From an uncultured Flavobacteriaceae bacterium (lineage in GTDB: Bacteria; Bacteroidota; Bacteroidia; Flavobacteriales; Flavobacteriaceae): a DNA stretch of 64,000 nt. The stretch is from positions 97,395 through 161,394 of the forward strand of contig CALFUL010000015.1 in assembly GCA_937929935.1 (NCBI GenBank). The letters run 5' to 3'. This document shows positions 1-9,328 of the stretch, piece after piece. Numbering within the stretch: the first letter of the stretch is position 1; each line of letters begins with the position of its first letter. The notes beneath the pieces are model-generated. The model made no database searches. It saw nothing but the letters and a program-made list of their open reading frames with translations, and had not been told where the DNA came from. A program made the translations under genes and the position numbers.

Positions 1-2
1 AG

Positions 3-467
3 TTAGGTAAAGAAGTTCGTTTGAAAAACGGATACATTCTTATGGCAGAAAGCTGTACTAAAGACGCAGAAGGAAATGTAATTGAAGTGCAATGTACCTA
101 TGACCCCAAAAGTAAAAGTGGTAGCGGAACTGAAGAGAGTTTACGAAAGGTAAAAGGAACCTTGCATTGGGTTTCTATAAAACATGCTTTAGAAGCGGAA
201 ATTCGATTATATGATCGTTTGTTTACTGATGAAAGCCCCGATACACATAAGGACAAAGATTTTATGGAATTTGTTAATCCTGATTCTTTAGAAACGATAA
301 AAGGGTATTTAGAACCAAGTATGAAAAATTTAGAAATTGGAGCTCAAGTTCAATTTCAACGTTTAGGATATTTTTGTGTTGACCCAGATTCAACAGCAGA
401 AAAATTAGTTTTTAATAAAACAGTTGGGTTACGTGATTCTTGGGCAAAAATCGAACAAAAAGCTTAG
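3..467 (+). CDS. glnS: Glutamine--tRNA ligase, C-terminal part (5' end outside window)
   Basis: The open frame runs in from the left edge and ends with TAG, giving about 154 residues. The sequence LGKEVRLKNGYILMAESC and the later stretch with GYFCVDPDS and VFNKTVGLRDSW match the C-terminal anticodon-binding beta-barrel of class I glutaminyl-tRNA synthetase, which charges tRNA-Gln with glutamine in the cytoplasm. The catalytic Rossmann domain lies outside the window. A TTG at 21 could look like a start, but the frame is open and conserved upstream of it, so this is a truncated view of a larger gene and not a small gene. A bidirectional terminator follows at 697-733. Confidence 0.93.
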   Translation, partial: LGKEVRLKNGYILMAESCTKDAEGNVIEVQCTYDPKSKSGSGTEESLRKVKGTLHWVSIKHALEAEIRLYDRLFTDESPDTHKDKDFMEFVNPDSLETIKGYLEPSMKNLEIGAQVQFQRLGYFCVDPDSTAEKLVFNKTVGLRDSWAKIEQKA

Positions 468-696
468 TATAAAATTTTCTTATACAATTGAATATATCAA
501 TCGGTATTTTCTATTCAAAACAAAGCAATATAAGAGTTTCTAAGGGATTTAAATTTTGCACAAATACATTCTGACCTGTGTCAACAGAAGGAACAGAGAA
601 ATAGCGTTAGAATAGAAATCAATACTTTTTTAAAGTTTTTTTACGACGAACAAACTTTTGATAAGGCAAGAGGGGTTTCAAAGTAAATAATCACAT

Positions 697-733
697 AAAA
701 AAACCCGCTTCAAACTTGAAGCGGGTTTTTTTA
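697..733. terminator. Bidirectional rho-independent terminator
   Basis: An 11-bp inverted repeat (ACCCGCTTCAA at 703-713 and TTGAAGCGGGT at 716-726) is flanked by an A-run on the left and a T-run on the right. It lies between convergent glnS (+) and the SPFH gene (-) and can end transcription from both. The rest of the 468-747 gap shows no coding potential I can support. Confidence 0.88.
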
Positions 734-747
734 TAAGTGAAATAATT

Positions 748-1671
748 TTAATCTAATTTCTTAGGCTTTTGTTTTTTCATGGCTTCACCAATTTGGTTAC
801 TTGCCGTAAAACTCGCCACCATATCATTTAACATCTGACTACCAGCTTGCGGAGAGTTCGGTAACAGAATTAAATTACTATTGGTTTCTTGACCAATTGA
901 TTGTAATGTATCATAATGTTGAGTTACAACAATTAGTGCAGAAGCTTCTTGTGAATTGATACCCACTTTATTTAGAACTTCTACTGACTCTTCAAGACCT
1001 CTAGCAATTTCTCTACGTTGATCAGCAATACCTTGACCTTGTAATCTTTTACTCTCTGCCTCTGCTTTTGCTTTTTCAACAATTAAAATACGAGCTGCAT
1101 CACCTTCAAACTGCGCAGCAATTTTTTCACGTTCAGAAGCATTAATTCTATTCATCGCTTCTTTTACTTGAGCATCAGGATCAATATCAGTAACCAAAGT
1201 TTTAATGATATCATAACCGTAATCCATCATGGCTTCGTTTAGCTCTCTTTTTACGGCAATTGCAATATCATCTTTCTTTAAGAAGACATCATCAAGAATC
1301 ATTTTTGGAACTTCAGCACGAACAACATCAAATACATAAGAGGTAATTTGATCATGTGGATAATCTAACTTGTAAAAAGCATCATATACCTTATCTCTGA
1401 TAACCTTGTATTGTACCGAAATTTTTAAACGTACAAATACATCATCTTTAGTTTTTGTTTCAACAATAACATCTAGTTGTTGAATTTTTAGACTCAACCT
1501 TCCTGAGATTCGCTGTACACCAGGAATTTTAAATTGCATGCCGGACTGCCTAACACTTGTGAATTTCCCAAATGTTTCAATAATTGCAGCTGTTTGTTGT
1601 TTCACAATAAAGAAGGAAGTAAATGCAAGTAATAATAAAGCAATACCTACATATAAGAGAATATTTATCAT
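748..1671 (-). CDS. SPFH/Band 7 (stomatin/paraslipin-like) membrane protein
   Basis: 307 residues. One N-terminal membrane segment (about residues 4-24) is followed by an SPFH/prohibitin domain (about 25-200) with features typical of bacterial stomatin-like proteins: QQTAAIIETFGKF near the start, then AMNRINASEREK and a charged Ala/Glu/Lys helix (about 175-240) that should form a coiled coil. Family members form large membrane-anchored oligomers linked to lipid microdomains and membrane protein quality control; the exact role here is not known. It appears to be a single-gene unit bounded downstream by the 697-733 terminator. No NfeD-like partner gene is adjacent. Confidence 0.9.
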   Translation of the reverse strand: MINILLYVGIALLLLAFTSFFIVKQQTAAIIETFGKFTSVRQSGMQFKIPGVQRISGRLSLKIQQLDVIVETKTKDDVFVRLKISVQYKVIRDKVYDAFYKLDYPHDQITSYVFDVVRAEVPKMILDDVFLKKDDIAIAVKRELNEAMMDYGYDIIKTLVTDIDPDAQVKEAMNRINASEREKIAAQFEGDAARILIVEKAKAEAESKRLQGQGIADQRREIARGLEESVEVLNKVGINSQEASALIVVTQHYDTLQSIGQETNSNLILLPNSPQAGSQMLNDMVASFTASNQIGEAMKKQKPKKLD

Positions 1672-1800
1672 ATAATTGGTTTTAGAGTTAATATTTTGAA
1701 TTTACGTAATTCACTTTACATATCTGTAGGATTAACCTCAGAAATGTTACAAATTCCTGAAAAATAAAAACAACAGCTATTTTTATAAAAGACCATAAAG

Positions 1801-3321
1801 CTACCCTAAAATACCATGAGCCTTATGTATTCTTTCAATACTTTCTTCTTTACCAATCATTTCAAGAATGTCAAAAATATGTGGCCCTTTCATTTCGCCA
1901 ACAACAACTAATCTTAGCGGCGGCATTACTTTTCCGAAAGAGAGTTCTTTTTCGGTAATCCATGCTTTTACAATGGTTTCAATGTTTTCTGAAGAAAAAT
2001 CATCTATTGCTTCAAGCACAGATGCCAATTGACTCATAATATCAGCACTGTCTTCTTTCCATTGTTTTCTAGAGGCTTTTTCATTGTAAGAAGAAGGCGC
2101 AACAAAGAAGTAGTTTGATAGCTGCCAAAAATCAGAAACAAAAACAGCGCGCTCTTTTATTAAAGAAACGATTTTTGTAAGAGTGCCTGGTCGAGCGCAG
2201 TCGAGACTTTTTTGCTCAGAGGATAATTTTTCATCTAATATTTCAGCATAAGACTCAGCCAATTCTGCATTACTCCTACTTTGAAGATACTGCTGGTTAT
2301 ACCATTTGGTTTTATCTGGGTCAAAACGAGCACCAGATTTGTTAACGCGCTCTAAACTAAAAGTTTCAACCAATTCTGAAAGCGAGAATAATTCTTGCTC
2401 TGTGCCTGGGTTCCATCCTAAAAGGGCTAAGAAATTGACAACTGCGTCTGAGAAATATCCTTCTTCACGATATCCTTTTGATTCTTGCCAAGACATCGGA
2501 AAAACCGGAAAGCCTAATTTTTCTCCGTCACGCTTACTTAATTTTCCTTTACCTACTGGCTTCATTATTAAAGGTAAATGTGCAAATTGAGGAGCAGTCC
2601 ATCCAAAGGCATCATACAATAAGTGATGAAGTGCTAATGACGGCAACCATTCTTCGCCACGAATCACATGACTTATTTTCATCAAATGGTCATCAACAAT
2701 ATTGGCCAAATGATAGGTGGGCATGCCGTCACTTTTAAAAAGAACCTTATCATCTAAAACATTAGAATCGATATGAATTTCTCCGCGAATAATATCTTGA
2801 AGAATGACTTTTTCATCTTGTGGCGATTTGAAACGAATTACATAGTCTTCGCCAGCATCAAGTTTAGTCTGTACTTCTTCTTTAGTAAGCGATAATGAAT
2901 TAGATAGTTTTAATCTATTGTGCCAGTTATAGATAAAAGTTTTGCCCCTTGCCTCATGATCTTTTCTATGAAAATCAAGGTTTTCAGCGGTATCAAAAGC
3001 ATAATATGCGTTACCGTTGCTAATGAGCTTATCAGCATATTGCTTGTATAAATGTTTGCGTTCACTCTGTCTATATGGGCCATGACCACCGTCTTTTCCT
3101 GGGCCTTCATCAAAAGGAATACCGCACCAGTTTAAAGCATTAACAATATAATCTTCAGCCCCATCAACATATCTTTTTTGGTCAGTATCTTCAATTCTTA
3201 AAATGAATTCTCCACCATGTTTTTTGGCAAATAAATAATTGTATAATGCTGTTCTTACTCCCCCAATATGCAGTGGGCCCGTAGGGCTTGGTGCAAATCT
3301 AACACGTACTTTTTGACTCAT
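1801..3321 (-). CDS. gltX: Glutamate--tRNA ligase
   Basis: 506 residues, normal length for bacterial GluRS, which attaches glutamate to tRNA-Glu. The N-terminus carries PSPTGPLHIGGVRTALYNY, containing the HIGH-type motif as HIGG (about residues 18-21), and the second class I signature KLSKR lies near residue 260 (KGKLSKRDGEKLGF). ATG at 3321 is preceded by a good Bacteroidota promoter. Oddity: codons around 2189-2207 (residues SLDCARPG in the C-terminal domain) coincide with a short dispersed repeat also present at 54522-54542, inserted in frame in a variable part of the anticodon-binding region. The protein otherwise looks intact. Confidence 0.97.
   Translation of the reverse strand: MSQKVRVRFAPSPTGPLHIGGVRTALYNYLFAKKHGGEFILRIEDTDQKRYVDGAEDYIVNALNWCGIPFDEGPGKDGGHGPYRQSERKHLYKQYADKLISNGNAYYAFDTAENLDFHRKDHEARGKTFIYNWHNRLKLSNSLSLTKEEVQTKLDAGEDYVIRFKSPQDEKVILQDIIRGEIHIDSNVLDDKVLFKSDGMPTYHLANIVDDHLMKISHVIRGEEWLPSLALHHLLYDAFGWTAPQFAHLPLIMKPVGKGKLSKRDGEKLGFPVFPMSWQESKGYREEGYFSDAVVNFLALLGWNPGTEQELFSLSELVETFSLERVNKSGARFDPDKTKWYNQQYLQSRSNAELAESYAEILDEKLSSEQKSLDCARPGTLTKIVSLIKERAVFVSDFWQLSNYFFVAPSSYNEKASRKQWKEDSADIMSQLASVLEAIDDFSSENIETIVKAWITEKELSFGKVMPPLRLVVVGEMKGPHIFDILEMIGKEESIERIHKAHGILG
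2189..2207. repeat. Dispersed TCGAGCGCAGTCGA-type repeat inside gltX
   Basis: GGTCGAGCGCAGTCGAGAC lies within the gltX reading frame. It shares the core TCGAGCGNAGTCGAGA with a non-coding copy at 54522-54542 (one base differs in the core). From memory, sequences of this kind recur in intergenic DNA of many flavobacteria; a coding copy is less common. Confidence 0.6.
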
Positions 3322-3340
3322 AGTTTGTAATATAGAGCCG

Positions 3341-3370
3341 CAAAGATAGGTAATGCACCCAAGCCTCCAA
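3341..3370 (-). promoter_or_regulatory. gltX promoter (Bacteroidota type)
   Basis: On the minus strand the -7 motif TATCTTTG (3341-3348, consensus TAnnTTTG) is preceded after 19 bases by TTG within TTTTTGG (about 3366-3372), the -33 element. It lies 19 bases before the gltX ATG. This is one of the best matches in the window. Confidence 0.75.
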
Positions 3371-3483
3371 AAAGTGTTCTTAATACAATAGTTTAGGTTT
3401 TTAAAAGGGTGACAACCTTAATTTGAAAACACACAGTTTATCTAATTATACGTTAAATAAGGGGTTAACAATAATTTGATGAT

Positions 3484-3491
3484 TAACTTTG
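3484..3491 (+). promoter_or_regulatory. Candidate -7 promoter element for the DUF4175 gene
   Basis: TAACTTTG fits TAnnTTTG and ends 10 bases before the TTG at 3502. A clear -33 element is not visible. The closeness to the start suggests a very short leader, or that translation begins at the later TTG at 3529. Confidence 0.5.
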
Positions 3492-3501
3492 TAATCACAA
3501 C

Positions 3502-6500
3502 TTGTTTACAATTAAATCAGGTATAGATTTGGATAGTTATCACAACATACTTGCTAAACTCAATGATTTTACCAAGAAGTATTATACGAAGTTATTAATT
3601 AAAGGACTTCTACTCTTTTTGGCATTTGGCTTGCTTTTCTTTTTCATCACTCTAGGCATAGAGTATTTCTTATGGCTGAACTCGACGGGTCGCTTGATGT
3701 TATTGCTGTTGTTTATTGCCATTGAAGGCTATCTACTATTTAAATTTATTTTAACGCCCATCTTTTATTTATTCAAACTAAAAAAAGGGATAAGCAATAA
3801 GCAGGCTTCTTTGATGATAGGCCATCACTTTTCAAATATTGATGACAAATTGTACAATCTTTTAGACTTAGTCGAAGACAAAAATCAATCAGAGCTTTTA
3901 TTAGCAAGTATTGAGCAACGATCACGAAAGTTAGATGTTATTCCTTTTTTAAATGCCATTGATTTTAAAGAAAACCTTAAATATGCTAAGTATTTAGTTA
4001 TTCCGGCCCTTTTTTTCGGCTTGATATGGCTTAGCGGAAACCTAAAACCGTTCCTGTCTTCTACTGAGCGTATTGTTAATTTTGACACGGCTTATACCCC
4101 ACCAGCGCCCTTTACTTTTAAGTTGCTGTCGAATGACCTTGATATATTAAATGACAAAGAGTACACCATTTCAGTAGTAACTGTGGGAGAGTTGAAACCT
4201 GAAGCAGTTTATATTGAGATTGACGGTAATAAACTTTTGCTAGGTGAGGTTGATGGGGTTTTTCAATACACCTTAAAACCTCCTTTTAAATCTGCCGACT
4301 TCTTTTTTGAAGCGAATGCTGTGCAATCAAGAAGCTATAGAATTAATGCCCTTGAAACACCATCAATTCAGAATTTTGAATTACGGTTAGATTACCCTTC
4401 CTATTTAAATAGAAAGGCTGATGTATTAAAAAGCACGGGCAATGCTACTTTTCCTGAAGGCACAAAGGTTACGTGGTCAATTGTTGCGCAAAACACTGAA
4501 AACATTACCCTTATTGAAAGTGATACCGCGCTTGTGTTACGAAAAACCGATAGTAGTTTTGATTGGTCAAAACGTGTCTATTCGAACTATGCGTATGAAA
4601 TTGCAACTTCAAATAAGTATGTTGACAATTATGAAAAATTAGCATATGAATTTAAAGTCGTTAAAGACGCGCATCCGACTATAAAGGTGGCTGAAGTTAA
4701 AGACAGTATAAACTATAACACATTCTATTATTCTGGCGAGGTTTCTGATGATTATGGCCTACATTCAATCGCTCTTGTTTACTATAGTGAAGAGGAATCT
4801 CAAAAAAAAGAACGCCTTAATTTAAAGAAGTTATCCAATAATTTTGACAGGTTTTATTATACGTTTCCTTCAGGATTAAATCTTGATGTTAGCAAGACCT
4901 ATAGTTATTATTTTGAGGTCACAGACAATGATGCCATTCACAAAGGAAAGAAAAGTAAAAGCCAAGTCTTTTCTACCTCATTATTAAATGCAGATGAATT
5001 AAAAAACAAAGAACTTGAATCTCAACAGTCAATAATAAAGAATCTAGGCAAGTCTTTAGTAAACTATAAAGAGCAAAAAGAAAAGTTAAACGAAATAAAT
5101 AAAGAGCAAAAAGAAAAGAAATCACTCAACTTTAATGATCAAACTCAATTAAAAGATTTCTTAAAGAAGCAAGAGCAGCAAGAAAATATGATGCAGAAAT
5201 TTAGCAAGGAGCTAAAAGAGAATCTTGAAAAGAATGAAGGCGATGATAAAATGAGTGAGCTTTTAAAAGAACGCCTTGAACGTCAAGAAATTGAAGCAAA
5301 AAAGAACGAGAAGTTATTAAACGAACTTAATGAATTAGCCGATAAAATTGATAAAGATGATTTAAAGAAACGGTTAGAAGAACTAGGTAAGAACCAACAA
5401 AAAAGTGAGCGAAACTTAGAACAGTTAGTTGAATTAACCAAAAGGTACTATGTAACTGAAAAAGCGGCTCAATTAGCTACAGAATTAAAAAAATTAGCCG
5501 AAGCACAAGAAAAGGCAGCTGAAGAAAATCTAGAAGATGAAATAGAAAAACAGAAACAGCTAAATGAAAAATTTAATACGCTTTCTGATGAAATGAAAGA
5601 GCTTGAAAAAGACAATCAAGAGCTAAAGAAACCTTTAAATTTAAGCATTGATGACACCAAGCAGGAAGACACAAAACAAGACCAACAACAAGCAACAGAT
5701 GCCCTAGAAAAAGAAGCACAAGAATCTAGCGGGTCAAATGAAAAGCAAGAGGCCAATAAAAAAGCTGCTAACAAACAAAAGGCTGCTGCTCAAAAAATGA
5801 AAGAAATGAGCGAGCAACTTCAAGAATCATCTTCAGGTGGTGGCGGTGGTTCTTCTATTACAGAAGACGCTGAAATGCTAAGACAAATACTTGATAATTT
5901 AATTACGTTTTCTTTCAAACAAGAAAAACTCTATGATGACTTAAGTAAATCAGATATTGATTTACCTCAGTTTGCAGGATCAATAAAGGCACAACAAGAA
6001 TTGAGAGAATTATTTGAGCATGTTGATGATAGTTTGTTCGCCTTGTCTTTGAGAAGAGTAGAGCTTTCAGAGTTTGTAAATGAAGAAATAACGGAAATTT
6101 ATTATAATACAGACAAAGCCTTGGATCTAATGGCAGAAAGCCAAATATTTCAGGGGGTGGGGTATCAGAAATATGTCATAAGTTCCGCGAATAGTCTTTC
6201 AGATTTTCTTGCCAATATATTAGATAATATGCAAGAAAGTATGCAATCAGGAAAGGGAAAAGGAGAAGGCCAAGGTTTTCAATTGCCAGACATTATAAAA
6301 AGCCAGTCTGAATTATCTGAAAAGATGAATGGAAAAGAAAAGGGTAAAGACGGGGGCGAACAAGGAGAAGAAGGCAAGGAAGGACAAGGTAAGGAAGGGC
6401 AAGGCAAAGAAGGACAGGGTAAAACACCAGGAGAAGGACAACCAGGTAGTGCTGGCAAATCCGGATCTTCTGGTCAGGGGGAGAACGGACAAGGTGAGAA

Positions 6501-7032
6501 TGGACAAGGTGAGAATGAAAAAAACCAGGGCGTCAATGGTAAGGGTGGTCAAAATGGCAAAAACGGAGGTTCTGGACCACTAGGTGAAGGTTCTGAAAAT
6601 GGACCAAGTGAGGAGGAGTTAAAAGAGATTTTTGAAATTTATAAAGCACAGCAAAAGATTAGGCAGGAATTAGAAAAGCAACTCGAAGACATGATCAATC
6701 AAGGTGATCGTAATTTAGGTAAAAAGCTCATTAAACAAATGGAAGATTTTGAAAATGAACTACTAGAAAACGGAATTACGCAAGCCGGAAAAAATAAGAT
6801 TAATACTATTAAATATGAGTTGATTAAGTTGCAGAATGCCGCCATGAAGCAAGGGGAGAAAAAGGAAAGAGAAAGTAATACAAATCAAATAAATTTTAAC
6901 AACCCCATACTAACACAACCGTTACAGTTAAAGAGGGATAGAAATGAAATTGAGATATTAAATAGAGAGAGCCTACCTTTGAAGCAGAATTATAAAAACA
7001 AGGTTAAGTATTATTTTAGAAAGGATGATTGA
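3502..7032 (+). CDS. DUF4175 family large membrane/coiled-coil protein
   Basis: 1176 residues if started at TTG 3502; no ATG is available near the 5' end and TTG 3529 is an alternative. Three hydrophobic segments lie at about 32-60, 65-85 and 165-182. An extracytoplasmic beta-rich region follows to about residue 490, then a very long Lys/Glu/Gln-rich coiled coil (about 500-790), a conserved helical domain (about 790-930), a Gly/Lys/Glu/Gln low-complexity tract with GKEGQ and GENGQ repeats (about 935-1040), and a charged C-terminus. The architecture matches DUF4175 proteins of Bacteroidota, which often precede ybeY and mnmG as here. Function unknown; an envelope role is inferred. The last 8 bases overlap ybeY, so the two are probably cotranslated. 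Confidence 0.88.
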   Translation: MFTIKSGIDLDSYHNILAKLNDFTKKYYTKLLIKGLLLFLAFGLLFFFITLGIEYFLWLNSTGRLMLLLLFIAIEGYLLFKFILTPIFYLFKLKKGISNKQASLMIGHHFSNIDDKLYNLLDLVEDKNQSELLLASIEQRSRKLDVIPFLNAIDFKENLKYAKYLVIPALFFGLIWLSGNLKPFLSSTERIVNFDTAYTPPAPFTFKLLSNDLDILNDKEYTISVVTVGELKPEAVYIEIDGNKLLLGEVDGVFQYTLKPPFKSADFFFEANAVQSRSYRINALETPSIQNFELRLDYPSYLNRKADVLKSTGNATFPEGTKVTWSIVAQNTENITLIESDTALVLRKTDSSFDWSKRVYSNYAYEIATSNKYVDNYEKLAYEFKVVKDAHPTIKVAEVKDSINYNTFYYSGEVSDDYGLHSIALVYYSEEESQKKERLNLKKLSNNFDRFYYTFPSGLNLDVSKTYSYYFEVTDNDAIHKGKKSKSQVFSTSLLNADELKNKELESQQSIIKNLGKSLVNYKEQKEKLNEINKEQKEKKSLNFNDQTQLKDFLKKQEQQENMMQKFSKELKENLEKNEGDDKMSELLKERLERQEIEAKKNEKLLNELNELADKIDKDDLKKRLEELGKNQQKSERNLEQLVELTKRYYVTEKAAQLATELKKLAEAQEKAAEENLEDEIEKQKQLNEKFNTLSDEMKELEKDNQELKKPLNLSIDDTKQEDTKQDQQQATDALEKEAQESSGSNEKQEANKKAANKQKAAAQKMKEMSEQLQESSSGGGGGSSITEDAEMLRQILDNLITFSFKQEKLYDDLSKSDIDLPQFAGSIKAQQELRELFEHVDDSLFALSLRRVELSEFVNEEITEIYYNTDKALDLMAESQIFQGVGYQKYVISSANSLSDFLANILDNMQESMQSGKGKGEGQGFQLPDIIKSQSELSEKMNGKEKGKDGGEQGEEGKEGQGKEGQGKEGQGKTPGEGQPGSAGKSGSSGQGENGQGENGQGENEKNQGVNGKGGQNGKNGGSGPLGEGSENGPSEEELKEIFEIYKAQQKIRQELEKQLEDMINQGDRNLGKKLIKQMEDFENELLENGITQAGKNKINTIKYELIKLQNAAMKQGEKKERESNTNQINFNNPILTQPLQLKRDRNEIEILNRESLPLKQNYKNKVKYYFRKDD
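6358..6520 (+). repeat. 15-bp minisatellite encoding GKEGQ / GENGQ repeats
   Basis: Within the DUF4175 gene, near-identical 15-base units encode three copies of GKEGQ, then, after a short spacer, further units encode GENGQ-type repeats. All are multiples of three, so copy-number change would keep the frame. Confidence 0.75.
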
Positions 7033-7444
7033 ATTTCATTATGAACTCGATTTTCGATTACCAAATGAAGCTGATTATATTCATTGGTTAACGCGTATAA
7101 TTAATTCTGAAGATTCATTTTTAGTTGATTTAAATTATATTTTTTGTAGTGATGAGTATTTGTTAGAAATTAATAAAGAGCATCTTAATCACGATTATTT
7201 CACTGATGTAATAAGTTTTCAATATGCTGATAATCAGAGTATTAAAGGAGATATATTTATTTCAATTGACCGAGTAGAAGATAACGCTAAAGACTTGGGG
7301 GTCAACAGTGATGTAGAGCTTAGAAGAGTTATGGCACATGGTCTTTTACATTTATTAGGATTTAAAGACAAGGCTGAGGACGATATTAAAGAAATGCGTT
7401 TGAAGGAGAATGAAAAATTAGATATGTTTCACGTGGAACAATAG
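7025..7444 (+). CDS. ybeY: Endoribonuclease YbeY (rRNA maturation factor)
   Basis: 139 residues. YbeY is a metal-dependent RNase needed for 16S rRNA 3'-end maturation and ribosome quality control. The family region DVISFQYAD and the metal motif MAHGLLHLLGFKDK are present. The first two His ligands (HGLLH) are intact, but the third, normally in GYDH, reads GFKDK; as I recall this form is usual in Bacteroidota, with a nearby Asp possibly substituting. The start overlaps the DUF4175 gene by 8 bases. The final codons (FHVEQ-stop) are made by a parS-like 16-mer, so the coding end doubles as a probable ParB site. Confidence 0.92.
   Translation: MIEFHYELDFRLPNEADYIHWLTRIINSEDSFLVDLNYIFCSDEYLLEINKEHLNHDYFTDVISFQYADNQSIKGDIFISIDRVEDNAKDLGVNSDVELRRVMAHGLLHLLGFKDKAEDDIKEMRLKENEKLDMFHVEQ
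7425..7440. other. parS-like ParB-binding site 1
   Basis: TGTTTCACGTGGAACA differs by one base from the classical parS TGTTTCACGTGAAACA. It spans the last codons of ybeY, 13 bases before mnmG. Together with the second copy at 9329-9344 it brackets mnmG. CACGTG centred in an extended GTT..AAC palindrome is very unlikely to occur twice by chance in 2 kb. Confidence 0.82.
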
Positions 7445-7452
7445 GTAAGAAA

Positions 7453-9321
7453 ATGTTTGAAAAAGAGTATGATGTAATAGTGGTTGGAGGTGGTCATGCT
7501 GGAGCAGAGGCTGTAGTGGCAGCTGCGAGTATGGGTTCAAAAGCCTTGTTGGTTACCATGAACCTTCAGACTATTGGGCAAATGTCTTGCAATCCTGCCA
7601 TGGGCGGTATAGCTAAAGGTCAGATAGTTCGTGAAATTGATGCTTTGGGTGGTTATAGCGGAATTGTCACTGACAAATCTGCTATACAATTTAAAATGCT
7701 TAACACATCAAAGGGTCCTGCGATGTGGAGCCCTAGAGCCCAAAGTGACAGAATGCGTTTTGCTGAAGAATGGCGATTAGTATTAGAAAAACTACCTAAT
7801 TGTGATTTTTATCAAGAAATGGTTTCAGGGTTACTTATTGAAGGATCTAAAGTTGTAGGGGTAAAAACTTCTTTAGGAATTGATATACGATCAAAATCTG
7901 TGGTATTAACAAACGGAACTTTTTTAAACGGACTAATACATATAGGCGATAAGAATTTCGGAGGTGGTCGCGCAGGCGAAAAAGCAGCAACGGGCATCAC
8001 AGAACAATTAGTTGATTTAGGTTTTAAAAGTGGTAGAATGAAGACCGGAACCCCACCAAGGGTTGATGGTCGTTCTCTTGACTATTCTAAAATGATCATA
8101 CAACCTGGCGATGCTAATCCTGAAAAGTTTTCATATACTAATACTCCAAAACTTAAAGTGCAGCGTGATTGTCATATGACGCATACCAGCAAATTAGTAC
8201 ATGAAATTTTAAAGGAGGGATTTGATAGATCTCCAATGTTTAATGGTAGAATCAAAAGCACCGGCCCTAGATATTGTCCTTCAATTGAAGATAAGATTAA
8301 CAGGTTTGCTAGTAAAGAAAGCCATCAAATGTTTATAGAACCTGAAGGATGGAATACAGTTGAAGTTTATGTGAATGGTTTTTCAACTTCGCTTCCTGAA
8401 GATGTTCAGTTTAAAGCGTTACGTTCAGTTGTAGGTTTTGAAAAGGTTAAGTTCTTCCGGCCAGGCTACGCAATAGAATATGATTATTTTCCGCCAACAC
8501 AGTTAAAACATTCCTTAGAAACTAAGCTGGTTGAGAATTTATTTTTTGCTGGTCAAATTAATGGAACAACGGGGTATGAAGAAGCAGCCTCGCAGGGTCT
8601 AATGGCGGGTATTAATGCGCACCTTAAAATTAATAATAAAGAGCCTTTTATTCTACGTAGAGATGAGGCATATATTGGAGTGCTTATTGATGATCTCATT
8701 ACTAAAGGTACTGAGGAACCATATAGAATGTTCACCTCGAGAGCTGAATATAGAACCTTGTTGCGTCAAGATAATGCTGATTTAAGACTTACCCGAAAAG
8801 GGTACGAATTAGGTTTGGCAAGCGAAAGTCGTGTAAGAAGAATGGAAGAAAAGCAAGTCAAATCAAATGCTTTTTTATATTTTTTCAGAACAACTAGTGT
8901 ATTGCCAAATGATATTAATCCAATTTTAGAAAGTGTTGATTCTGCTTTAGTAAAACAATCAGATAAAATGTACAAAGCATTTTCTAGGCCAAATGTAACT
9001 ATGGCTCATATGTTGCAATTAGAAAATGTATCAAAATTTGTGGCGGAAAATGAACTAGATAATGAAGTGTTAGAGCAGACAGAAATTCAAATAAAATATG
9101 CTGGCTATATTGCTAAAGAAAAAGTGAATGCTGATAAATTACATCGTTTAGAGAATGTAAAAATTCCTGAAGACTTTGATTATTCAAAGTTGAAATCTTT
9201 ATCGTTTGAGGCAAAAGAAAAATTAGAAAACATTAGGCCAATAACTATTTCACAGGCATCAAGAATTAGTGGGGTTTCACCTTCTGATATTAGTGTTTTA
9301 TTGGTTTTCATGGGAAGATAG
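7453..9321 (+). CDS. mnmG: tRNA uridine-5-carboxymethylaminomethyl modification enzyme MnmG (GidA)
   Basis: 622 residues, normal length. MnmG with MnmE installs the cmnm5 group on U34 of several tRNAs, using FAD and a folate. The N-terminal FAD motif VVGGGHAGAEA (about residues 9-19) and the MnmG signature CNPAMGGIAKGQIVREID (about 46-63) are present, as are TGTPPRVDGRSLD and the C-terminal helical MnmE/tRNA-binding part ending SGVSPSDISVLL. It begins 8 bases after ybeY, so the DUF4175-ybeY-mnmG genes likely form an operon. It is flanked by two parS-like sites; mnmG is a classical origin-proximal gene in many bacteria. Confidence 0.98.
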   Translation: MFEKEYDVIVVGGGHAGAEAVVAAASMGSKALLVTMNLQTIGQMSCNPAMGGIAKGQIVREIDALGGYSGIVTDKSAIQFKMLNTSKGPAMWSPRAQSDRMRFAEEWRLVLEKLPNCDFYQEMVSGLLIEGSKVVGVKTSLGIDIRSKSVVLTNGTFLNGLIHIGDKNFGGGRAGEKAATGITEQLVDLGFKSGRMKTGTPPRVDGRSLDYSKMIIQPGDANPEKFSYTNTPKLKVQRDCHMTHTSKLVHEILKEGFDRSPMFNGRIKSTGPRYCPSIEDKINRFASKESHQMFIEPEGWNTVEVYVNGFSTSLPEDVQFKALRSVVGFEKVKFFRPGYAIEYDYFPPTQLKHSLETKLVENLFFAGQINGTTGYEEAASQGLMAGINAHLKINNKEPFILRRDEAYIGVLIDDLITKGTEEPYRMFTSRAEYRTLLRQDNADLRLTRKGYELGLASESRVRRMEEKQVKSNAFLYFFRTTSVLPNDINPILESVDSALVKQSDKMYKAFSRPNVTMAHMLQLENVSKFVAENELDNEVLEQTEIQIKYAGYIAKEKVNADKLHRLENVKIPEDFDYSKLKSLSFEAKEKLENIRPITISQASRISGVSPSDISVLLVFMGR

Positions 9322-9328
9322 TTTAGCA

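Noticed and set aside
6313..6583. Open frames on both strands over the DUF4175 low-complexity tract
   Set aside because: Caused by the repetitive GA-rich DNA; the main frame continues through with conserved sequence on both sides.
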